From positions 1 through 64,000 of the forward strand of contig RXPK01004408.1 of NCBI GenBank assembly GCA_004143645.1: 64,000 bases of DNA, read 5' to 3'. Positions 56,501 through 64,000 of the stretch are shown here, piece by piece (position 1 is the stretch's first letter; every line of letters begins with the position of its first letter). Origin of the DNA: Protaetia brevitarsis (lineage: Eukaryota > Arthropoda > Insecta > Coleoptera > Scarabaeidae). Under the pieces are notes generated by a model. It did not search any database. It was not told where the DNA came from and saw nothing but the letters and a program-made list of their open reading frames with translations. Position numbers and translations under genes: made by a program.

Positions 56501-59500
56501 ACTGTATGGCCGTTGTTCGAAGCTGATTCATGGTGTGTTATAAAAATACAATCGGTGCTACGTAAAGTTTGTAAGTGTGGTCATTATTAGCGGCATGGGA
56601 AACATTTAAGGAAAAGCCAACCTGGCTTAACTTAAAAATCAAAACTTTTTCTAAAGAGAAATTGTGGACATGGTTTTCTCAGAAAGAAATTTATTTGAAA
56701 CTTGGAAAGACTGCAATTTTGTGTTTCGTTAGAAATAAAAAAAAAACCCTGTTTCCTTTTAGGTCCCGCTATGAAAATACATTGTAAGGTGATTGCTGCG
56801 AACATGGAGGTTGTTGTGAAAGAGTGACTAGTAAATATGGTAAAGGCCAGAGAGAGATTAGGAAAGAAAAAATAGTGAATTTAATATACAGTAAGCAATA
56901 ATGCGAAACACAAGCCATATATAATTTTTTTTTTGAAATGTGTACATATATTTATATTATTAAACATCTCTTTATATGTTCTTACTATTTTTTAGTAGAA
57001 ATGTATGATTTTGCACTACCAATAGCTTGCAATGGTTCGACAATAACTTTTTTTTAACTTCAAATATATAATTGAGAAGTTTATATAAATAATATTTTAA
57101 AAAAGTGATGTATTGTTGTTGTACTATTATGTAATTGGTAGTGGATAGCTATCTTCAAAATATTGTTAAAATAAAATTCTATATTATTTCTTGCAAACGT
57201 TTGTTTCCGCGATCTCTGCAAATCTCTCCCTTAAAAATAAGCAACTACTCATCCTTTTAAATATTCTAGGTATATTATTATTTCCCATTAGAAATGTTAT
57301 TGGAACAATCAAAGAATATTTGTGAACGTATATAGAATATTCGTGTGAAAATTATACGAACATTCTTAGAATAAGGATTTCACTGTAGGTACTATATTAA
57401 CGTACTACATAGAACATTCTCAGAATATAGATAATATACTAGGCAGTTGCGAACATTTCTCCAAAATATTCAAACATTCTTGGCGCACATTCCCGGTATG
57501 TTATTGGAACGTTCTGGTGCTACTTGAGACGTATTCTGATTGTCGGGAGCAATTGTAACGATTTTAGAAAGTTATTGGAATATTTTCTAAATCTAATTTG
57601 TTTTCAATTTATTATGTGCTATCCCATTCCTTATTGAACACATTGTATATATGAACGCTCATATATTTTTTAGTTACTTTTAGAAAGGCTGTGTACCTAC
57701 TTGTTCCTACTTGCAATTATCAAACAATTATGTATAATAATAGCAAACTCAGTCAAGGTTGTTCAAGGTAAGAATTTTTGCAAAGCTTAAAAAATGCAAT
57801 ATGGAAATATGTATGTATATGTATGTACAACATAACAATTCTTATTCAGGCATATTAGTGAAACGTAGCAATTAATACTAATTCAAGAAAACGAAATAAA
57901 AATGTTATTATATGTCCTTGCGTAAATATAAGTTGCTTGCTTTTTAACAAAAGTACCTTTTACAAACCGTTTATAAATAGTAATACTCATAAATATAAAA
58001 GTAAAACTCCTTGTTTTATTTTGTGTAACCTTATCAAGAATTGTATTTTTCCCATATGTATACGAACTTCATAAACAAGAATAGCAAACCGGTTTGGAAC
58101 AAATCGTTTTTGTTAATTATACATATCTCTTTTGTTTGCGTCACCTCAACTTGAAAGAATTGCATGCATCGCTAGGTGTATGATGTATATATGGTGTCGG
58201 TGTGTTTTCAAAATATATGATTTTTGTCATCGCGGCAAATTTATTACATTACATATTTCTAGTATTCTATATAAGTACATATACTTATTTTAGTGCTTTA
58301 CCTTGATACGAAAACATCTACTGGATCCCTAATCAAATTTACGTAAGTCGGCGATTGTTTCCCGAATGAAGAAAAGTTTATAAAATGTACCGGCTTATCG
58401 AAGCAGAGCGGTATCGTTTCCTGTCTGATTCTATCTTCGATCGTGTTAACCAATTCCTCCTACAAACAGAGTAAACATTTATATATAAGCAACTCGACAC
58501 TCAAAAATAAAACAAAATACTCGTAATTATTTTTAATAACTTTCAAGTTTAAAATTATATACGATTTCATAACCGGAAATGCTAAATGTAAATTACTGCG
58601 TATGTATTCATATGAATCTGAATCATATGATTCATATTCAAAAGTGATAAAATCCCATTTAAAGTGCTTGCTATCCCAGTAATAAGCACGTAAAGAGAGT
58701 CGGTTTAAGAAGACAAATATGCATGCAACATTAATAATCCCTTAGAGAAAAAAATTGAAAATCGACAAAAATAACCTAGCTCATTTTGTTTTGATTTGAC
58801 TTAAGTTGAATACTGTTTTAACAGAACAAAATACATTTTTTTTAAATACGGGTATTTAGTTTGGACATTGATATTATTACTATGTGAGGGGTTATTTTAC
58901 TACTAAACATTTTTTTTTATTTTCTAATTAAAAGCTGTTGTTTTAATTACAAAATTGAAGAATACATAATTTAGAATTAGATAAACGTAGGTATTTGTAA
59001 AATTCAATTTTACATACTGTAGGGGAAGTGATCATAAAAAATGTGAGTTGAAAAGCTAAGAAAAAAATTGGACAAAAGGTATATTGGAAGACGAAATGAC
59101 AAGAAAGGATGGATCTAAAGAGTATAGAAGCACAGAAGGTAACATTGATTATTTCGAAAGCATCCATTAAAATCCTTAAGGAATACATCAAACCTGGATA
59201 TTCTGTCGCTATGTTCGATATTATCAATTCAAATGAGCACAGAGTTGCCAAATTATCCATAGACTTGCAATTGAAACTTAAATCTTTGAAAGCTTTTATA
59301 CTTGTAAATGCTAATGGACGTGGAAATTTTGTCCAAAGAAGAGTAGTCCAGAATAATTAATCAAAAGTTATAGAAGAAGGATTTCATTTGGCCGATCGAC
59401 TGGCAATTATATACTAAAAGTGAATGAACCACCGCATTAATAACATCTATTTCTGAACAAGAGCTCCAGCTGATAAACCACACTGTTTCTGCAGATGAGA

Positions 59501-62500
59501 TTAACATTTTGAAGTTCGTTTACCACTTACAAGCAGTATTAACTACAGAAGCATCAGCAGTATGTGATGCGCGAAGTAGAGATGATGTGCCTTGAAGATG
59601 AAGGACAGAAATTGGTGAAATTCAATATGCAACCACGAGTTTTTATACAGAGCGGTCAATCTGTAACATTTTTTTTTGAAATCAACAAAGAGTTATATGA
59701 AGATTTATGGGTTTAGATTAACATTTATTATTGAAAAATGGAACGTCAAATACGGAGATACGACGAAATGTTATTAAGAAAACTTGTTTAGGTTGACAAA
59801 CTATGTAAGTGTGCAAAATTTAAACCAGATCGGCTTAGTTACTCGTTTATTAAATATGAAATAAAAGACAATTCAACTCAAACAATTCACTTCGTTCAAA
59901 TTAAAATAACAGTTCACATAATCTGAAATATTTACTCATTCAATAAGTCTGCCGCCTTTATTCGCATATTCCTCAATTTTGTTTCGAAATGCATTGAATG
60001 CTGCTCTTATCTCCTCAAGGGAAATTGAATTTACAGCATCTCAAACACGATTCTTCAACACCTCTACCTCATTTGCAATCCTATTCGAATATATTATTTG
60101 TTTTATCCTGCCCCAAAAGAAAAAAATCCATATTAGATCAGGAGATCGGGGCGGCCACAAAATATGACCAGCATTGCCTATCCATTTTTCTTGAAAATGT
60201 TCATCCAGCCGTTCACAAACTGTCAAAATCGAGTGGGCAGGACAACTGTCGCATTGAAAATATGAAGAAATTCTTGCTTCATATGGTAGTTCGTCCATAA
60301 ACCGATTCAAAATATTTAAATATGTATGCTGATTAAGTCTTCCCTCAATAAAATATGTCCAACAACACGACAACGATAAGAAATTGCACACAGACGTTAA
60401 CTTTTTTAAATATTGACGTTTAGAATTTATTACATAATTGGGATTATGCGTTCAGATCAATATCAACAATTCTGTGAGGAGGACACACCATTGGTAGTAA
60501 AAGTTGATTCATCTGAGGAAATAATATTTCTATGGAAATGTCTATCCTCCATTTTCTCTCCCAAAGTAAGGCAAAATTTCAACCTTCGAGCATCATTCCC
60601 TTCTTCTAATGGGTGAAGAAATCTAACTTTATATGGTTTAACCTTTCTTGCTTTATAAACGCGTTGCAAATGTGATCTGCTTATGCGAATCTGCTCTGAC
60701 CGCCTTCGTTGTGACAATTTGGGCTGTTCGCGTACTGAATCCATTGCTAACACAGTACTTATGCCATCTTCATCAAAGTTTTTTTTTTTTTGGTATATTA
60801 TGTACACTATCGGCAGTCAGATTTTTTTTGATCAGTCTGGATGCTGTAGATTGGACCATTGGAAACTTCTCATTAAACAATCTAATAAACCTTGGAATGG
60901 ATAATTGTCCTATAGCTTAACATTGAATTAGGTGGATCCGTTCTGATAGAGCGAGCATAACTTTTGTGATATCTCGCGATGGTATTTACTAAATTTATGT
61001 GAATTTTAAAGCACAGAAAACACTACGTCAATTTAAATTAAATATTTTTGACAAGTATCAAAAGGTTATTTTATTTTTGTCGCGTTAGCACACTATTATG
61101 TTTGGAAAATAAAATATTACATCATTTCCAAAACATGCTCAACGATCTTCTTTAAATTTTGCATACTTGCATAATTTATTAATCTGAACAACTTTTCTTA
61201 ATAACATTTTGTCGTATCTCCTACAAAAAAGGCACTTTATTAGTGAAAAACTACATTTTTGTAAATTTCCAAGGCATGTTTGATTTTTCAAAACTAAAAG
61301 TATGGCACAAATTACTTTCTATCGAAGCAGGGCTATACCCCAGAAGATGGAATTTCAACTCAAAAATTTTCAGACTCTTTTACCTATTCATACATCGCTT
61401 CGGGGATACACTCTATATTAAAAAGAAACAAAACGTTTGAATAATTCTGAACGTTGTTATTGCTGAAAATAAACTAAATAAGATATACTTGAACAAAACC
61501 AGCAATTGGGCTTTTTCTAATACGGCTAGCGCCAGCTAGGTATATTAAATAAGGAAGTTAACTAACTCTTCCTCTCACCGTTTACGAGATATATTGAAAT
61601 ATGTACTACTTCACTTTGTTGCAAAATGTCTATCAATTACTTGCGAAAATGTCTAAGAAAAAAAAGAATATGTAGGCAATAATAATGAAGCTAAAGTAAG
61701 AACTTTCATTTTCTGAAAAAGAATGCATACCGGTCTGCATCACAGCTACAAGTAACCAAATTCGGCGACTTGTTCGGTTGGTATTTTAATCGCTTTGTGC
61801 ACAGAGAGTGCGTAACTGGAACGTATACAGAATTCGTACGCATAAACCGCAACGCGTTTGTAATACGTAAAAAGGAAGCTTGTTCAACGGCTTCGTAAGA
61901 AGAAAGCGAGATGTTTTTCACAGTGGAATGTTTGAGACATTTCCGCAGACGTAGTAAAATCTTACTACTAAAATACAAATTCTTAGTTCAAAATAAATTA
62001 AGATAAAATTCCGAGATATTATTTGATAAATGATGAAAATTATTTTTTAATATTTGTTACATTGAAGAATTATATGATGTAACATTAATATAGTTATTTA
62101 CTCTTTGAAACAATTAATCTTATTAATTAAGAAAAAAATCTTCTTTCAACTTAGATATGCATTCATGATTTGTTATACCTATAAAAAACCAAGAAGAACT
62201 GAAGGTTAAGTTATATTCAACGGTGTTTTTTTTTCGATTCGTTCATCCAACGAAATAAAAAAAAGTTTGATTCATTAATAAACAATAGATTACCTTGACC
62301 TTTGAAATTTAAAATTTAATCGTTGCTTTTTCATACAAGGTCAAAAAAAAAAAACGAAAAACTATAAACAACTTTTAATACCATCATTTCAACGTTTCCA
62401 TAGTAACCTGAGAAGAAAGAATAAATATAAACTATCATTTATATGAATCAAATTTACCTGTTCCGATTTATTCATTTTAGGCTTTCCATCGTCTTTCAAA

Positions 62501-62799
62501 CGGACGTGTCTGAAATTGTTCCATCCTTGTAACCACTGTATGAGCAGCAGGAGCATTTCCGAACCGCTCTTTGGTATCCGGTTGAAAAATAATATATGAC
62601 CACTTAATTCATCCATTGGGCCAAGATCTGCCAAAGATTTGGTCGCGTGCTTGACGGGCGGTAAAGAAAAATATTCAATTTGTGCCGATGGTGTTGTTTT
62701 ACTTTGGTCTTTCGTATTTTGATCCAAGATGCGCGTGATGCACAATATAAGGAATATAACGAACGGCAGTGCACTCAAAAACGTACCTCTCATCCGCAT
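53444..62799 (-). CDS. 2-O-sulfotransferase of the HS2ST/UST/pipe family, complete, five exons
   Basis: A Golgi type II membrane enzyme expected to move sulfate from PAPS to the 2-O position of uronic acid in glycosaminoglycans. Exons (- strand): 62799-62458, 58459-58302, 54617-54441, 54348-54182 and 53583-53444. They total 984 bp, 327 codons plus stop, and all phases join. Residues 1-22 form a short basic N-terminus plus a hydrophobic anchor. FFNRIPKSGS (about 71-80) is the PAPS 5'-phosphosulfate loop. NLIRDPVDVFVS (155-166) is the 3'-phosphate motif. Cysteines 195, 203, 219 and 225, with IPYFCG, match the family's disulfide region, and the C-terminus holds EYEFYEW. The RFGD region after the RDP motif is absent, and the stretch before it (DKPVHFINFS) differs from HS2ST. 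It looks closer to UST/pipe than to HS2ST. The donor substrate is known from family knowledge; the acceptor is not inferable. Confidence 0.93.
53655..54153. repeat. repeat family B copy in sulfotransferase intron 4
   Basis: ATTGTAGGAATCAACATACT on the left is inverted as GTATGGTAATACCTACAAT on the right. Inner blocks CCTACCAGGCGTCATCAGCG and GGTTCCTAGAGGGCGCACAA match 23640-23670 and 24500-24600. It contains the MITE at 53856-54006 and ends about 30 bp from exon 4. Confidence 0.75.
53856..54006. mobile_element. 151-bp MITE, TTA duplication
   Basis: Ends TGGCCGTTTGCACCGACACG and (reverse complement) TGGCCGTTTGCATCAACACA, both continuing TTAAGCTTGGTTTAATTTTA. TTA lies at 53853-53855 and 54007-54009. 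The related sequence at 23690-23700 reads CACTTAGTAGG, the empty site. Confidence 0.93.
54182..54348 (-). CDS. sulfotransferase exon 4
   Basis: The acceptor CCTGCAG precedes LHNNHWALTQAKSNVERYFP, VVGVLEEVNVTLEVFEKKLP and FFFRGVRNMYYRDLL. Donor GTAAAT follows. The VGVLEE and LPxFFxG motifs are typical of the family. The intron to exon 3 is only 92 bp. Confidence 0.95.
54441..54617 (-). CDS. sulfotransferase exon 3 (cysteine-rich block)
   Basis: The acceptor TTTATTTTAG precedes YHFKKTTANPLDRYF and later EKCIEIQSLDCSF and IPYFCGQDDRC. Donor GTAAGT starts at 54440. Phases match both neighbours. A weaker internal acceptor TTTTACAG near 54577 is out of phase and was not used. Confidence 0.92.
54618..56124. 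other. sulfotransferase intron 2, one hairpin only
   Basis: Very AT-rich with poly-A/T runs. The only structure seen is the hairpin at 55658-55707. Confidence 0.6.
55658..55707. repeat. 50-bp hairpin
   Basis: TATAATGTAGGGGGCTCACTG and its inverted copy with one mismatch, loop GCACCATT. It is isolated in an AT-rich intron and GC-richer than its surroundings. Confidence 0.85.
56125..57530. mobile_element. foldback-like element with GAATATTC and ACGTCA repeats
   Basis: The left CCCACGTAGCACATACATAT and the right (reverse complement, near 57530) CTCAAGTAGCACCAGAACGT may be the ends. Many palindromic GAATATTC/GAACATTC words occur near 56150-56330 and 57300-57490. A block near 56345-56470 has repeated GACGT/ACGTC words. 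The 70-codon open frame at 56575-56787 is not recognised. Confidence 0.5.
58302..58459 (-). CDS. sulfotransferase exon 2 (3'-phosphate motif)
   Basis: The acceptor CTGTTTGTAG precedes EELVNTIEDRIRQETIPL and then HFINFSSFG and YVNLIRDPVDVFVS. The exon ends two bases into an arginine codon at donor GTAAAG. It was too short to stand out as an ORF and was found by looking for the RDP motif. Confidence 0.92.
59109..59700 (+). pseudogene. unidentified coding-like sequence, broken
   Basis: An 83-codon frame (59109-59360) reads SKASIKILKEYIKPGYSVAM then FDIINSNEHRVAKLSIDLQL. Further in-line stretches follow in other frames: TTALITSISEQELQLINHTV and later CLEDEGQKLVKFNMQPRVFI with QSGQSVTFFFEINKELYEDL. 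Composition and lack of low complexity look like real protein. It lies antisense in sulfotransferase intron 1, directly beside a mariner-like element. I do not recognise the protein. It may be a decayed retrocopy or gene fragment. Confidence 0.4.
59753..61221. mobile_element. mariner-like element, TA duplication, ~75-bp inverted ends
   Basis: The left end CGGAGATACGACGAAATGTT and the right end (reverse complement) GGAGATACGACAAAATGTTA continue as ATTAAGAAAA, then ACAAACTATG/AATAAATTATG and GCAAAATTTAAA. TA lies at 59751-59752 and 61222-61223. At 1469 bp it is near full length for the superfamily. Confidence 0.88.
59953..60920 (-). pseudogene. mariner-like transposase, near full length, broken
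   Basis: In order on the - strand: a helix-turn-helix region (FQWSNLQHPD-type, ISRSHLQRVYKARKVKPYKV); RFLHPLEEGNDARRLKFCLT, LGEKMEDRHFHRNIISSDES (first catalytic D) and TFTTNGVSSSQNC (to 60463); then SSYFQCDSCPAHSILTVCER (second D region), WIGNAGHILWPPRSPDLIW and FFFWGRIKQIIY (60041-60391). An in-frame TGA interrupts the last block, DAVNSISLEEIRAAFNAFRN. Frameshifts separate the parts. Confidence 0.88.
61224..62457. other. sulfotransferase intron 1, upstream part
   Basis: A 90-codon - strand frame at 61706-61978 (KILLRLRKCLKHSTVKNISL) is on the gene's own strand but matches nothing I know and is not needed to join exons 1 and 2. Confidence 0.45.
62458..62799 (-). CDS. sulfotransferase exon 1 (anchor and PAPS loop)
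   Basis: The start codon at 62799-62797 is followed by MRMRGTFLSALPFVIFLILC, a signal anchor. The exon has 114 codons, ends KMNKSEQ, and has donor GTAAAT, phase 0. The same frame runs on to a stop at 62389, but splicing at 62458 is required to join the next family-matching block. GC-richer sequence just upstream (about 62800-62880) is likely 5' UTR. Confidence 0.93.
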
Positions 62800-64000
62800 T
62801 TTCCGATTGAGAATTTCAATTTGCGGCCGCGCGAAAAAGATTGAACATAACCGCGAAGAAGAAACTTAACGAATACAAAGGTGAAAGGTAAACATTGGCC
62901 ATTTGTATTGGGAGTCTCCTACTACTGCCGCTATACATGTCGTATTATTTTCAGCAAGTCTTTGAGAGTACACGCCACCACATAGATACAAAATGAAAGT
63001 GAAAATATTAAAAAAAAAAAAGAAAACATGATTCATAAAGCGAAGTAGTGAAGGCGGTGATCTTGCATGCTTTAAAACTGGAATTGTGAACTCTTTAATA
63101 AAAGCTGTTTTTTATCAAAATTCATACAGCAAAGGAACAACTTTTATTAACATTTTGCCTAAAGGCGACGAAATGAATTTATTAGAAACTTCACAGCATC
63201 CGTATTATGTAACAATAAACATATAATATTATGTTTCAGATAATTTTGTTCTTTGTTTTACTGTTTAAAAACCGTCAACTACAACTCGGAAGTACCTATA
63301 CCTATACTATTAACACATATAGTTCCACAAAATACGTTTATTATATTAAAAGCCGTTCAAGAAAGCATCGTAAATACACAACAAATTATTATATTGTGCA
63401 ATAAATGAACTTTAGTGCTTAAAAAAGATCTAGGAAACTGCGTCTGTATAATTATTTGGTAGAATATTCGGTGTTATCGATTTGTTGCACAATAATTGCG
63501 CGATATCGCGTGTGTGTACGTATATATTATAATTTATGAAATAAGTCGTCACTACGAATCATTCCCAATAGCTGTTCCAATTTTATATAATAAATATGAA
63601 TTTGAATTTAAAAATAGTTTACGCAATCTTGATCTCTAAATATTCCAAATAAATAAGAACTAGAGGTAATACTTATTCGAATCAGTGAACTGTATGGAAT
63701 GCTTATGATTTTTGTCGCCCGAAGGCCGTATAAGCATAAATTGTCGGTGCCAAGACATTTTTCACTGAAAATTGGAACATGTATTTGATCCTACGAAAGT
63801 AGTCCAGACCCTGAGCGAGCAACAGATGTTAAATTAATGATACAGTTTTTGTTAACAAAATATTGGTGAGTTAACCAAATTATAATTAATTTAACATATA
63901 GTCACTTCTGTTTTATTAGTTTAAGATACTCAATCAGTTTATTTAAAGAAAAAGTGTTGTTCAATTAAGAGAGTGAGCGTTATTAAACACATAAAGGTTA
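62800..64000. other. 5' region of the sulfotransferase gene
   Basis: The first ~100 bases are GC-richer (TTGCGGCCGCGCG) and fit a 5' UTR or initiator area. No TATA box is convincing. The rest is AT-rich and unrecognised. Confidence 0.45.

Noticed and set aside
61706..61978. Extra sulfotransferase exon
   Set aside because: It is on the right strand, but exons 1 and 2 already join in phase and the translation has no family similarity.
62389..62457. Extension of sulfotransferase exon 1 to the stop at 62389
   Set aside because: The residues after KSEQ lose family similarity exactly at a GTAAAT donor, and exon 2 joins in phase.
1..64000. CRISPR arrays, operons, bacterial ribosome binding sites, integrated viral genes
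   Set aside because: No regularly spaced repeats, no prokaryotic gene packing and no viral protein motifs were seen; the sequence is eukaryotic.

Overview
The window is a piece of a repeat-rich, AT-rich animal nuclear genome. Split genes with GT-AG introns, insect-like transposon families (Tc1/mariner, hAT, piggyBac, Harbinger-like, RTE- and Jockey-type LINEs) and very long introns point to an insect. A beetle is my best guess, from LINE and transposase style only. There are no operons, CRISPR arrays or phage genes.

Two host genes account for all the coding sequence I can assign. (1) Obg-like ATPase 1 (OLA1) runs on the + strand from before the window (its P-loop exons are missing) to a stop at 52928. 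I place seven exons separated by introns of up to 18.5 kb. One of them (about 1999-2152) contains a dense cluster of single-base losses. (2) A complete five-exon sulfotransferase gene of the HS2ST/UST/pipe family lies on the - strand, 62799 down to 53444, and encodes 327 residues. All five exons join in phase. The two genes are tail to tail, 515 bp apart, and their candidate poly(A) signals overlap.

Nearly everything else is transposon debris inside introns. By region: 0.5-5.5 kb holds Tc1/mariner fossils, a LINE 3' end, a 961-bp foldback element with target duplication ACAT and a tRNA-like SINE trace. 6.7-10.4 kb holds three inverted-repeat elements. 10.3-13.2 kb is a hAT element (8-bp duplication CTCTAGAG) sitting inside a TTAA-flanked, piggyBac-like element. 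13.2-13.4 kb is a near-perfect snap-back hairpin. 15.0-16.4 kb is a decayed piggyBac transposase. 22.5-25.4 kb is a Tc1/mariner-type element with about 165-bp inverted ends, filled with further repeats. 36.5 kb is a hAT MITE packed with ACCGGT motifs. 37.1-41.4 kb is a full-length RTE-like LINE with a 13-bp target duplication inside a TA-flanked inverted-repeat element. 42-45.4 kb is a diverged tandem repeat interrupted by a Harbinger-like element, followed by two MITEs. 46.9-48.5 kb is a 5'-truncated LINE that keeps a 413-codon reverse transcriptase ORF. 53.9, 56.1-57.5 and 59.75-61.22 kb are further elements inside the sulfotransferase introns.

The most interesting signals are the OLA1 exon with clustered indels, a recurring hammerhead-like stem-loop (CTGATGA, stem, GAAACGT) in unrelated repeats, several insertions whose target sites can be read from empty paralogous copies, and a sulfotransferase with a diverged active-site region. 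All boundaries and family calls were made by eye, without alignment or database searches.
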